Shown here in pieces: positions 44,664-53,180 of a stretch of DNA of 64,000 nucleotides. Source of the DNA: Pseudomonadota bacterium (GTDB lineage: Bacteria; Pseudomonadota; Gammaproteobacteria; Burkholderiales; Rhodocyclaceae); NCBI GenBank assembly GCA_008501585.1, contig QQUN01000078.1, forward strand, positions 38,363-102,362, given 5' to 3'. The first letter of the stretch is position 1; each line of letters starts with the position of its first letter. The position numbers and the translations under genes are program-made. A model generated the notes under the pieces. It did not search any database, was not told the origin of the DNA, and saw nothing but the letters and a program-made list of their open reading frames with translations.

Positions 44664-46814
44664 ATGAACAAGAAAAAACTCGGACTCGCCGTTCTCATTG
44701 CCGCCCTCGTGGCGAGCTATTTCGTTTTCGATCTGGGGCGCTTCTTCAGTCTCGATTACTTCAAGAGCCAGCAAGCGGCCATCGAGGCCTATCGCGTCGC
44801 CAACCCGTGGGCGACCGCCGGCATCTTCTTTGCCGTGTATGTGGCCGTCACCGCGCTGTCGTTTCCCGGTGCGGCCGTACTGACCCTGGCCGCCGGCGCG
44901 ATCTTCGGGCTGCTCACCGGCCTGGTCATCGTCTCCTTTGCCTCGAGCATCGGCGCCACGCTGGCCTTCCTGGCCTCGCGCTTCCTGCTGCGCGACTGGG
45001 TGCAGCAACGCTTTGGTGACCGGCTGAAGGCGATCAACGCCGGCGTCGCCAAGGAAGGCGGCTTCTACCTTTTCACCCTGCGCCTGGTGCCGGCGTTTCC
45101 GTTCTTCGTCATCAACCTGGTGATGGGCCTGACACCGATCCGCGCCAGCACCTTCTACTGGGTCAGCCAGATCGGTATGCTCGCCGGCACCGTCGTATAT
45201 GTGAACGCCGGCACCCAACTGGGCCAGATCGATTCCCTGGCCGGCATCCTGTCACCGGACCTGCTTGGCTCCTTCGTGTTGCTCGGGATCTTCCCGCTGA
45301 TCGCCAAGCGGATCGTCGCGGCCGTCCAGGCACGCAAGGTATTCGCCAGGTGGGCCGACAGGAAGCCCGCCCGCTTTGACCGCAACCTCGTCGTGATCGG
45401 CGGCGGATCGGCGGGCCTGGTCACGTCCTACATTGCGGCGGCGGTCAAGGCCAAGGTCACCCTGGTCGAGCGCCACAAGCTCGGCGGCGACTGCCTGAAC
45501 ACCGGCTGCGTGCCGTCCAAGGCGCTGCTGCGCTCGGCCAAGTTCCTGTCGCATGTCGAGCGCGCCCGGGCGTTCGGCATCGATTCCGCCGAAGCCCGAA
45601 TGGACTTCGCCAAAGTCATGGAACGCGTGCAATCGGTGGTGAAGGCCATCGAACCGCACGACTCGGCCGAACGCTACACCGGCCTCGGCGTGGATGTGGT
45701 CGAAGGCTCGGCGAAGATCACCTCGCCCTGGTCGGTCGATATCACCCGTCCCGACGGTCGCGTCGAGACCCTCACCACCCGCGCCATCGTCATCGCCACG
45801 GGCGCCCGCCCCTTCGTGCCGCCGATCCCGGGCATCGACGACATGGACTACCTGACCTCCGACACCCTGTGGGCACTGCGCGAACAGCCACGCCGCCTGC
45901 TGGTGCTTGGCGGCGGCCCGATCGGCTGCGAGCTGACCCAGGCCTTCGCCCGACTGGGCAGCCAGGTCACGCAAGTCGAGATGCTGCCGCGGATCATGGC
46001 GCGGGAAGACAACGACGTCTCCGAACTGGTGATGGCCCGCTTCATCGCCGAAGGCATCGACGTGCGTGTCGGCACGAAAGCCAGGCAGTTCGTGATCGAA
46101 GACGGCGAGAAGGTGTTGATCGCCGAACACGAGGGCAAGGACGTGCGCATCCCCTTCGACGCCGTGCTGGTCGCCGTCGGCCGCGCGGCCAACCTCACGG
46201 GCTTCGGGCTGGAGGAGATGGGCATCCCGACCGGCAAGACGGTCGACACCAACGCGCTGCTGCAGACGATTTACCCCAACATCTACGCTGCCGGCGACGT
46301 GGCCGGGCCGTATCAATTCACCCATACCGCCGCGCACCAGGCCTGGTACGCCGCCGTCAATGCCCTGTTCGACCCGTTCAAGACCTTCAAGGCCGACTAC
46401 TCGGTGATCCCCTGGGCCACTTTTGTCGAGCCGGAAGTCGCCCGTGTCGGCCTGAACGAAGCCGACGCGCAGGCCGAGGGCATCGCCTACGAGGTCACCA
46501 AGTTCGGCATCGACGACCTCGACCGCGCCATTGCCGATTCGGAGGCCCACGGCTTCGTCAAGGTGCTCACCGTCCCCGGCAAGGACCGCATCCTCGGCGT
46601 CACCATCGTCGGCGAACACGCGGGCGACCTGATCGCCGAATACGTGCTGGCCATGAAGCATGGCATCGGGCTGAACAAGATCCTCGGCACCATCCACATC
46701 TACCCGACCCTGGCCGAAGCCAACAAATATGCCGCCGGCGAATGGAAACGCGCCCACGCCCCGCAGACACTGCTCGAATGGGTCGGCCGCTTCCACGCCT
46801 GGCGCCGCGCGTGA
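44664..46814 (+). CDS. VTT (TVP38/SNARE-associated) membrane domain fused to FAD disulfide oxidoreductase
   Basis: A 716-residue two-part protein. Residues 1-225 are a TVP38/DedA-like VTT membrane domain with several helices and the conserved segment LRLVPAFPFFVINLVMGLT. Residues 240-716 form a class I pyridine nucleotide-disulfide oxidoreductase: FAD fold LVVIGGGSAGL (242-252), redox pair Cys277/Cys282 in GGDCLNTGCVPSK, NAD(P) fold LVLGGGPIGCELTQ and C-terminal HIYPTLAEA. It resembles mercuric reductase without the HMA domain. Its membrane anchoring suggests reduction of a membrane or exported substrate. It leads a tightly packed operon ending at 51554. Confidence 0.9.
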   Translation: MNKKKLGLAVLIAALVASYFVFDLGRFFSLDYFKSQQAAIEAYRVANPWATAGIFFAVYVAVTALSFPGAAVLTLAAGAIFGLLTGLVIVSFASSIGATLAFLASRFLLRDWVQQRFGDRLKAINAGVAKEGGFYLFTLRLVPAFPFFVINLVMGLTPIRASTFYWVSQIGMLAGTVVYVNAGTQLGQIDSLAGILSPDLLGSFVLLGIFPLIAKRIVAAVQARKVFARWADRKPARFDRNLVVIGGGSAGLVTSYIAAAVKAKVTLVERHKLGGDCLNTGCVPSKALLRSAKFLSHVERARAFGIDSAEARMDFAKVMERVQSVVKAIEPHDSAERYTGLGVDVVEGSAKITSPWSVDITRPDGRVETLTTRAIVIATGARPFVPPIPGIDDMDYLTSDTLWALREQPRRLLVLGGGPIGCELTQAFARLGSQVTQVEMLPRIMAREDNDVSELVMARFIAEGIDVRVGTKARQFVIEDGEKVLIAEHEGKDVRIPFDAVLVAVGRAANLTGFGLEEMGIPTGKTVDTNALLQTIYPNIYAAGDVAGPYQFTHTAAHQAWYAAVNALFDPFKTFKADYSVIPWATFVEPEVARVGLNEADAQAEGIAYEVTKFGIDDLDRAIADSEAHGFVKVLTVPGKDRILGVTIVGEHAGDLIAEYVLAMKHGIGLNKILGTIHIYPTLAEANKYAAGEWKRAHAPQTLLEWVGRFHAWRRA

Positions 46815-46826
46815 GGAAAACCACCG

Positions 46827-47636
46827 ATGACACGCCTCAGATCCCTCCTGCTGGCCGCCGGCCTCAGTCTGCTCAGCGCCGCCGTACACGCCTTTGATCA
46901 CAGCCACGCCGCCTGGACCGCACTGCTCAAGCAACACGTGGTGGTCAACGCCGCCGGCACCGCGTCGGCGGTACGCTACGCCGCGCTGAAACAGGAGCGC
47001 CCCAAGCTCAAGGCCTACCTCGACACCTTGTCGGCCGTCACCCCGATCGACTTCGCCGGCTGGCAGAAGCCGCAACAACTCGCCTTCCTGATCAATGCCT
47101 ATAACGCATTCACGGTCGAGCTGATCCTCACCCGCTATCCGGATCTGGCCTCGATCAAGGACCTCGGCAGCCTGTTCGCGTCGCCCTGGAAGCGGAAATT
47201 CTTCACCCTGCTCGGCCAGGACGAGAGCCTGGACGGCATCGAACACGGCCGCATCCGCGCTGCCGGCGTCTTCGACGACCCCCGCATCCACGCCGCCGTG
47301 GTCTGCGCCTCGATCGGCTGCCCCATGCTGCGCGACGAAGCCTTCGTCGCCGAACGACTCGACGCCCAACTCGAAGACGGCATGCGCCGCTTCCTTTCCG
47401 ACCGCAGCCGCAACCGCTTCGACACGGCCAGCAACACGCTCTACGTGTCAAAGATTTTCGACTGGTACGCCGACGACTTCAGCCGCGGGCACAAGGGCTT
47501 CGACACGCTCCACACCACCTTCGCCCGCTACGCCGACGTGCTCACCGACTCACCGGAGGCCGCCCGAACGCTGCGCGCCGGCACGCCCAGGATCGAGCAC
47601 CTCGACTACGACTGGAGGCTCAACGATGTTCGCTAA
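46827..47636 (+). CDS. DUF547 family periplasmic protein
   Basis: A 269-residue exported protein; residues 1-22 form a signal peptide ending VHA. The core matches DUF547: LAFLINAYNAFTVELILTRYP, GIEHGRIRAAGVFDDPRIHAAVVCASIGCPML and YVSKIFDWYADDF. The family often has conserved acidic and His/Cys residues resembling a papain-like or transglutaminase-like fold, but no activity is proven. It starts 12 bases after the fusion oxidoreductase and overlaps the DUF1223 gene by 11 bases. Confidence 0.88.
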   Translation: MTRLRSLLLAAGLSLLSAAVHAFDHSHAAWTALLKQHVVVNAAGTASAVRYAALKQERPKLKAYLDTLSAVTPIDFAGWQKPQQLAFLINAYNAFTVELILTRYPDLASIKDLGSLFASPWKRKFFTLLGQDESLDGIEHGRIRAAGVFDDPRIHAAVVCASIGCPMLRDEAFVAERLDAQLEDGMRRFLSDRSRNRFDTASNTLYVSKIFDWYADDFSRGHKGFDTLHTTFARYADVLTDSPEAARTLRAGTPRIEHLDYDWRLNDVR

Positions 47637-48357
47637 ACCCCTCCTCGCCCTCGCCGCCACGTTCTGCGCCGGCACCACCACAGCCGCCGAATGCACCGCC
47701 CACAGCGGCCCCCGGCAAACCCCGCTGGTCGAGCTTTACACCTCCGAAGGCTGCAGCTCCTGCCCGCCGGCCGACCGCTGGCTGGGCACGATCGCGCAAT
47801 CGGCCGACACCGTCGCCCTCGCCTACCATGTTGATTACTGGGACGACATCGGCTGGAAAGACCGTTTCGCGGAGCCGCGCAACAGCCAGCGCCAGCGCGA
47901 CAAGGTGGCGCTGGCCGGCGGGCGCACGGTCTACACGCCGCAGGTCATGATCAACGGCCGCGACAGCCGCGCCTGGCGCGGGCACAATCCGCTGGCCAAT
48001 GTGCCGCGTGACGCGGCCACGGCGCAGATCCAGCTCACCGCCGTTGCCGCGCCCAGCGGTGCCACGGTCAGCGTCCGCGCCACCGCCCCGGGTGATCGCC
48101 AGACGCAACTGGTGGTCGCACGGTATGAAAACGGTCATCAAAGTGAGGTCAAAGCCGGCGAAAATCAGGGCGAAACCCTCAAGCACCATTTTGTCGTGCG
48201 TGACTGGGAGACCCGCCCCATGCCGGCCAACGCGCCACTGCAAACCGACATCCGCCTGCAAGCGCCCGAGCACACCGGCGGTGTCGTCGCCTTTATCGAA
48301 GACCTGCGCAGCGGCGAGGTGCTGCAAGCGCTCGCCCTGCCGGACTGCCAGCGCTGA
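47626..48357 (+). CDS. DUF1223 family periplasmic thioredoxin-like protein
   Basis: A 243-residue protein with a signal peptide (1-20, TTTAA). VELYTSEGCSSCPPADRWLG presents the CxxC of DUF1223, a thioredoxin-fold family, followed by HVDYWDDIGWKDRFAEPRNSQRQR and YTPQVMINGRDSRAWRG. A periplasmic redox or metal-binding role is plausible; none is proven. It overlaps the DUF547 gene upstream and lies six bases ahead of the glycosyltransferase gene. Confidence 0.9.
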   Translation: MFAKPLLALAATFCAGTTTAAECTAHSGPRQTPLVELYTSEGCSSCPPADRWLGTIAQSADTVALAYHVDYWDDIGWKDRFAEPRNSQRQRDKVALAGGRTVYTPQVMINGRDSRAWRGHNPLANVPRDAATAQIQLTAVAAPSGATVSVRATAPGDRQTQLVVARYENGHQSEVKAGENQGETLKHHFVVRDWETRPMPANAPLQTDIRLQAPEHTGGVVAFIEDLRSGEVLQALALPDCQR

Positions 48358-48363
48358 TCCCCC

Positions 48364-49059
48364 ATGCCTGTGCCGAGCCTGTCGATCATCGTCCCCGTGC
48401 TCAACGAAGCCGCCGGCATCGCGTCGGTGCTCGCACCACTGCAGGCCTTACGGGGCAGGAGCGTCGAGCTGATCGTGGTCGACGGCGGCAGCACCGATGG
48501 CACAGCGGCGCTGGCGGCCCCCCTATGCGAGGCCGTGATCGCCGCGCCGCGCGGCCGTGCCAGCCAGATGAACGCCGGCGCTGGCGCAGCACAGGCCAAC
48601 CGCCTGCTGTTCCTGCATGCCGACACCCGCCTGCCTGACGGTGCCATCGCCGCCATCCACGACGCGCTCGCCGACCACGCCTGGGGCCGCTTCGATGTCC
48701 GCATCGATGGCCGCCATCCGATGCTCAAGGTCGTCGCGGCCATGATGAACCTGCGCTCCCGCCTCACCGGCATCGCCACCGGCGACCAGGCCATCTTCGC
48801 CCGCCGAGACGCCTTCACGAAAATCGGCGGCTTCGCCGATCTGCCGCTGATGGAAGACATCGCCTTTTCACGCAGCATGAAATCCCTCGGTCGCCCGGCC
48901 TGCCTGCGCCTGCGTGTCACCACCGCCGGTCGCCGCTGGGAGCGCCATGGCGTGTTTCGCACCATCGCGCTGATGTGGCGGCTGCGCGCCGCCTACGCCC
49001 TCGGCACCGACCCGGCCGAGCTTGCCCGACGCTATGGCTACACCCCCCGTGAATCCTGA
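48364..49059 (+). CDS. TIGR04283-type glycosyltransferase (rSAM/selenodomain-associated transferase 2)
   Basis: A 231-residue family 2 (GT-A) glycosyltransferase. LSIIVPVLNEAAGI and VVDGGSTDGT form the nucleotide-sugar site; LFLHADTRLP, GRFDVRIDGRHPMLKVV and PLMEDIAFSRSMKSLG are characteristic of the TIGR04283 group annotated in arsenosugar biosynthesis. In this window it overlaps the TIGR04282-type gene by 26 bases, reproducing the usual pair. Donor and acceptor are unknown. Confidence 0.9.
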   Translation: MPVPSLSIIVPVLNEAAGIASVLAPLQALRGRSVELIVVDGGSTDGTAALAAPLCEAVIAAPRGRASQMNAGAGAAQANRLLFLHADTRLPDGAIAAIHDALADHAWGRFDVRIDGRHPMLKVVAAMMNLRSRLTGIATGDQAIFARRDAFTKIGGFADLPLMEDIAFSRSMKSLGRPACLRLRVTTAGRRWERHGVFRTIALMWRLRAAYALGTDPAELARRYGYTPRES

Positions 49060-49726
49060 CCCCATCAACATCGCCGTCTTTGCCAAGGCGCCAGTGGCCG
49101 GCACCGCCAAGACCCGGCTCATCCCGGCCCTCGGTGCCGCCGGCGCTGCCCGCCTGCATCGCCAGCTGGTGCGCCACGCCCTGCGCACCGCCCATGCGGC
49201 GGCCCTCGGCCCGGTCAGCCTGTGGTGCGCCCCCGACACCCGGCACCGTTTTTTTCGCGCCCTGGCCGCCACCGGCGACATCGCCCTCCACACTCAGCAC
49301 GGCGGCGACCTCGGCCAACGCATGCATCACGCCCTCACCACCCTCACCACGAGCGCACCGACCCTGCTGATCGGCACCGACTGCCCCATGCTCGACCGCG
49401 CCCTCTTCCAGGCTTGTGCGGCGGCGCTGCGCCAAGGCAACGATGCGGTCTTTCTGCCGGCCGAAGACGGTGGCTATGCACTGGTCGGCCTGCGCCAGCC
49501 GCAACCCGGCCTGTTCCACGACATCGCCTGGGGCAGCGGCACCGTCATGGCCGACACGCGGGCACGCCTGCGCCAGCGCGGCCTGCGATGGGCCGAACCA
49601 GGCGAAGTGTGGGACGTCGACCGCCCCGAAGACCTCCCCCGGCTGCGCCAGACCGCCCTGGCGGGAACACGCGATGGCGCGCCGGGTCACACCCGTCCCG
49701 AACCCGACGGCCGGAGTCCCGACTGA
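49034..49726 (+). CDS. TIGR04282-type transferase (rSAM/selenodomain-associated transferase 1)
   Basis: A 230-residue GT-A/nucleotidyltransferase-fold protein. INIAVFAKAPVAGTAKTRLIPALG is the family opening, with LIGTDCPML and DAVFLPAEDGGYALVGL. These match TIGR04282, the constant partner of TIGR04283 in rSAM/selenodomain clusters. The ATG at 49034 lies inside the preceding gene; a GTG at 49049 is also possible. It ends in a four-base TGATG overlap with the DUF3047 gene. Confidence 0.9.
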   Translation: MATPPVNPDPINIAVFAKAPVAGTAKTRLIPALGAAGAARLHRQLVRHALRTAHAAALGPVSLWCAPDTRHRFFRALAATGDIALHTQHGGDLGQRMHHALTTLTTSAPTLLIGTDCPMLDRALFQACAAALRQGNDAVFLPAEDGGYALVGLRQPQPGLFHDIAWGSGTVMADTRARLRQRGLRWAEPGEVWDVDRPEDLPRLRQTALAGTRDGAPGHTRPEPDGRSPD

Positions 49727-50457
49727 TGCCGCACCGCTTCACCCTGATGCTGAGCCTCGCCGCACTCGCCCTGCCGCTGCCGGCCAACGCCAGCCCCGCC
49801 CAGCCGACGCCCTTCGCCAATGCCCCGGTCGGCGCCCCGCCGGCCGGCTGGGTGCACACCCGGATCAACAAAGACCAGCGCGGCACCGATTTTTCCGTCG
49901 TGCACGAAACCTCGGGCGGTGTGCTGCGCGCCTACTCGCAAGCCGGCGCGTCCAGCCTGGTGCACACCCTGGCCACGCCCGCCGCTCCCCATGCGCAACT
50001 GCAGTGGCGCTGGAAAGTCTCCCATGCCGTCCCCGGCTCCGCCATGGCCAGCAAGGCCACGGACGACTACGCGGCGCGGGTGTACGTGTTCTTCGACTAC
50101 GACAAATCGCGTCTGCCCTTCGCCGACCGGGTCAAGATCGACCTGGCGCGCAATCTCTACGGCGCCGACCTGCCGACCGCCGCCCTGTGCTACGTGTGGG
50201 GAACGGCCGATGCCATCGGCGCCATGGCCCCCAACCCCTACACCGACCGGGTGCGCATGATCGTCCTGCAACGCGGTGACGAACGCGCCGGTCAGTGGGT
50301 CCACGAGTCTCGCGACCTCGCCGCCGATTTCCAGGCCGCCTTCGGCGAGCCGGCACCGGCCGTGACCGGCGTCGCGCTGGGCGCCGACACCGACAACACC
50401 GGCGCCACCGTCGAAGCCCGTTTCGGCGACCTGCGCCTGGTCCCGACACCGCAGTGA
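49726..50457 (+). CDS. DUF3047 family periplasmic protein
   Basis: A 243-residue exported protein with signal peptide at 1-24 (cleavage after ANA). The body has a concanavalin-like beta pattern with LQWRWKVS, DYAARVYVFFDYDK, LCYVWGTAD and RVRMIVLQ, matching DUF3047. Function is unknown. It overlaps the preceding transferase stop by one base (TGATG) and the FAD protein by four (GTGA). Confidence 0.87.
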   Translation: MPHRFTLMLSLAALALPLPANASPAQPTPFANAPVGAPPAGWVHTRINKDQRGTDFSVVHETSGGVLRAYSQAGASSLVHTLATPAAPHAQLQWRWKVSHAVPGSAMASKATDDYAARVYVFFDYDKSRLPFADRVKIDLARNLYGADLPTAALCYVWGTADAIGAMAPNPYTDRVRMIVLQRGDERAGQWVHESRDLAADFQAAFGEPAPAVTGVALGADTDNTGATVEARFGDLRLVPTPQ

Positions 50458-51554
50458 AGCGCCTCGTCCTGCTCGGCGGCGGCCACGCCCATGTGCATGT
50501 GCTCGATGCGCTGGCCCGCACACCACTGCCCGACACCGAGGTCACGCTGGTCTCGCCCTACCCGCGGCAGCTCTACTCCGGCATGCTGCCGGGCTGGATC
50601 GCCGGGCACTACACGCTCGAGGCACTGGCCATTGCGCTCACCCCGCTCGCCGAACGTGCTGGCATCCGCTGGAAGCCGGCGCGCGCAAGCGGCCTCGACC
50701 TCGACGCACGCACCGTCCTGTGTGACGACGGCGCGCGGATCGCCTTCGACTGGCTGTCCATCGACACCGGCCCGACCACCGACCCCGGCCCGATCAGCGG
50801 CAGTGCGCGCCACGCCCTGCCCGTGCGTCCCATCGAAGATTTCGTGACGCGGATCGACACCCTGATCACCGCCGCCGGCCACGCGCCCGGCCCCCCGACG
50901 GCGCTCATCGGCAGCGGCGCCGCCGGATTCGAGCTGGCGCTTGCCCTGCGGGCCCGGCTGCCACAGCTGCCGCTGGCGCTCATTGGCGCCGCCGCCGCGC
51001 CGCTCGACGGATTCCCCGCCCGTCTGCAACGCCGCGCCCGCCGGCTGCTCGATCAGCGCAACATTCGCTGGATCGGCCAGCGACGTGCGACCCGCATCGA
51101 CGCCGACGGCGTCTGGCTCGACAACGGCCAGCATGTCGCCGCCGGTCATGTCCTGCAGGTTACCGGTGCCGCCGCGCCCGGCTGGCCGGTCGACGCGGGC
51201 CTGGCGACCGATGCCGGCGGCTTCATCCGGGTCGGGCCCAGCCTGCAATCGGTGTCGCACCCCTTCATCTTCGCCGCTGGCGACATCGCCGCCTATGCCG
51301 ACCCGCGCCCCAAGTCCGGCGTCTTCGCCGTGCGCGCCGGCCCGCCGCTGGCCGACAACCTGCGTCGTGCCATCCACGGCGAGCCGCTGCGCGACTGGCA
51401 ACCGCAAAGTCGCGCGCTCTACCTGATCAGCACCGGAGATCGCCGCGCCATGGCCGCCTGGGGCTCCTTGTCCGCCGAGGGCGCCTGGGTATGGCGCTGG
51501 AAAGACCACATCGACCGTGCCTTCATGCGCCGCTTTGCGCACCATGGCGGGTGA
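50454..51554 (+). CDS. FAD-dependent oxidoreductase, SelD-N-terminal/NDH-2-like
   Basis: A 366-residue flavoprotein of the pyridine nucleotide-disulfide type. LVLLGGGHAHVHVLDAL (FAD fold), SPYPRQLYSGMLPGWIAGHY, ALIGSGAAGFELALALR and IFAAGDIAAYADPRPKSGVFAVRAGPPL are typical of the NADH-dehydrogenase-like module that is fused to the N-terminus of selenide water dikinase (SelD) in some bacteria. Here it is free. The start is GTG at 50454, coupled to DUF3047 by GTGA. A role as quinone or selenium/arsenic redox enzyme is inference. Confidence 0.85.
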   Translation: MKRLVLLGGGHAHVHVLDALARTPLPDTEVTLVSPYPRQLYSGMLPGWIAGHYTLEALAIALTPLAERAGIRWKPARASGLDLDARTVLCDDGARIAFDWLSIDTGPTTDPGPISGSARHALPVRPIEDFVTRIDTLITAAGHAPGPPTALIGSGAAGFELALALRARLPQLPLALIGAAAAPLDGFPARLQRRARRLLDQRNIRWIGQRRATRIDADGVWLDNGQHVAAGHVLQVTGAAAPGWPVDAGLATDAGGFIRVGPSLQSVSHPFIFAAGDIAAYADPRPKSGVFAVRAGPPLADNLRRAIHGEPLRDWQPQSRALYLISTGDRRAMAAWGSLSAEGAWVWRWKDHIDRAFMRRFAHHGG

Positions 51555-51621
51555 GGCGACTTTCGATCACGCCCTTTTGCAGGCACAATGGGCCGCTAAC
51601 ACTATTCCAATCTGCTCGCCC

Positions 51622-52698
51622 ATGAATCGTCTGCTCGAAGTCCGTCAACTTGGTCAACAAATCTGGCTCGACAATCTCTCCCGCAGCCTTATCCGCGACG
51701 GTCACCTGGCCCGTTTTGTCAATGAGAACGGTGTTGCCGGCGTCACCACCAACCCGGCCATCTTCCAGAAGGCGATCGCCGGCGGACGCTACTACGAAGA
51801 CGATCTGGCCCGCCTGAAGGCGGAACCCATCGACGCCGAAGCGCGCTACGAGCAGCTGGTGATTCCCGACGTCCAGGCCGCCTGCGACCTGCTGCACGCC
51901 ACCTGGTCCGAGTCAAAAGGCGAGGCCGGCTATGTCAGCCTCGAAGTCTCGCCCGCTCTGGCCCACGACGAAGACGGCACCGTCGCCGCCGCCCATCGCC
52001 TGCATGCCGCCGTGGCGCGCGACAACGTGCTGATCAAGGTGCCCGCCACTCCCGCCGGGGTGCGCGCCATCGAGCGCCTGATCGCCGACGGCATCAGCGT
52101 CAACGTCACCCTGCTGTTCTCGCTTGCCCAGACCGATGCCGTGGCCGCCGCCTATGTGCGCGGCCTGAGCGCCCGTGCCGCCGCCGGCAAGCCGGTCACC
52201 GGTGTGTTCTCGGTCGCCAGCCTGTTCCTCAGCCGGGTCGATACCCTGGTGGATAGCCGCCTGGATGCCATGGATGACGGCGCCCGCGAACTGCGTGGCG
52301 GCACTGCCGTGGCCATGGCCCGGCTCGCTTACCAGGCCTATGGCAACCGTTTCCGTGGTGAAGAATTCGCCGCGCTGCGCGCCCAGGGCGCCCGCCCGCA
52401 GTACCTGCTGTGGGCCAGCACCGGCACCAAGAACCCGGCCTACAGCGACCTGCTCTATGTCGAACCGCTGATCGGCCCCGAAACCGTCAACACCCTTCCC
52501 GACGCCACCCTGGCCGCCCTGCTCGACCACGGCCGCGTCCACGCGACGCTGGAGAGCAATGTGGTGGGGGCGCAAGCGCACTTCGCCGGGCTGGCACGGC
52601 GCGGGATCGACCTGACAGCGATCGGTGAAGAACTGCAGACGGCCGGTTTGTCGCAGTTTGAAACGGCATTTGCCGACCTGCTCAAGGCGACCGCCTGA
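51622..52698 (+). CDS. tal: Transaldolase
   Basis: A 358-residue pentose-phosphate enzyme moving dihydroxyacetone between sugar phosphates. FVNENGVAGVTTNPAIFQKAI, EAGYVSLEVSPALAHDEDGT and the Schiff-base lysine in DNVLIKVPAT are present; NVTLLFSL follows. This corresponds to the bacterial long-type Tal. The start is at 51622. It lies 67 bases after the FAD gene and may be read from the same transcript, but metabolically it is not obviously linked. Confidence 0.96.
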   Translation: MNRLLEVRQLGQQIWLDNLSRSLIRDGHLARFVNENGVAGVTTNPAIFQKAIAGGRYYEDDLARLKAEPIDAEARYEQLVIPDVQAACDLLHATWSESKGEAGYVSLEVSPALAHDEDGTVAAAHRLHAAVARDNVLIKVPATPAGVRAIERLIADGISVNVTLLFSLAQTDAVAAAYVRGLSARAAAGKPVTGVFSVASLFLSRVDTLVDSRLDAMDDGARELRGGTAVAMARLAYQAYGNRFRGEEFAALRAQGARPQYLLWASTGTKNPAYSDLLYVEPLIGPETVNTLPDATLAALLDHGRVHATLESNVVGAQAHFAGLARRGIDLTAIGEELQTAGLSQFETAFADLLKATA

Positions 52699-52701
52699 GC
52701 A

Positions 52702-53040
52702 TCACCCCGGCGGCCCCTCCGGGTCGTCGGGTTCCGGCGGGATGAGCCGCTGACGCAGCGCATCGAGTTCGTCGGCGGTGCGGTGCAATGTCCTGACCCG
52801 GGCGCGCATCGCCTCGAGCCGGTCTTCGATCATGCCGACCAGCTCGCGGGTGGCCTTGATCGGCGAGCCGGCCAGCGCACGGACGCTGTCGATCTGTCCC
52901 TGGAATTCGCGCAACCGGTCGGCCTGCGCCGGCGGGTGGCCGGCGATCATGCGGTCGATGGCGCGCTCGCGTGCACGAAAGAAGGCCGCCGGACTGCGCC
53001 GGGCCAGGTTGCTCCAGGCATCGAAATCGAAATCCGCCAT
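52702..53040 (-). CDS. DUF3135 family protein
   Basis: A 112-residue charged, helical protein: MADFDFDAWSNLARRSPAAFFRARERAIDRMI then LREFQGQIDSVRALAGSPIKATRELVGMI. This fits DUF3135, a small family without known function. GAGGAGG lies upstream of the ATG at 53040. Its stop is three bases from that of transaldolase, tail to tail. A strong terminator separates it from the upstream chemotaxis genes. Confidence 0.8.
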   Translation of the reverse strand: MADFDFDAWSNLARRSPAAFFRARERAIDRMIAGHPPAQADRLREFQGQIDSVRALAGSPIKATRELVGMIEDRLEAMRARVRTLHRTADELDALRQRLIPPEPDDPEGPPG

Positions 53041-53118
53041 GCTCACTCGCCTCCTCGGCGTGGTGCATGCGTTCGATCCTACGGCGGGACTTCGGCGGGG
53101 GCAAGGCGAGGAAGTCAC

Positions 53119-53159
53119 AAAAAACACACCCCCGGCGCGTCGGTGACGGGCCGGGGGTG
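53119..53159 (-). terminator. Rho-independent terminator after cheA
   Basis: Read on the minus strand CACCCCCGGC and GCCGGGGGTG form a ten-base stem with a 13-base loop followed by TTTTTT. It lies 22 bases past the cheA stop and ends the chemotaxis transcript. Confidence 0.9.
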
Positions 53160-53180
53160 CGGTGTGATGCCGGTGCCGGA

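Noticed and set aside
45252..47369. A 705-codon open frame antisense to the VTT-oxidoreductase gene
   Set aside because: High-GC shadow frame; the plus-strand protein has complete catalytic motifs.
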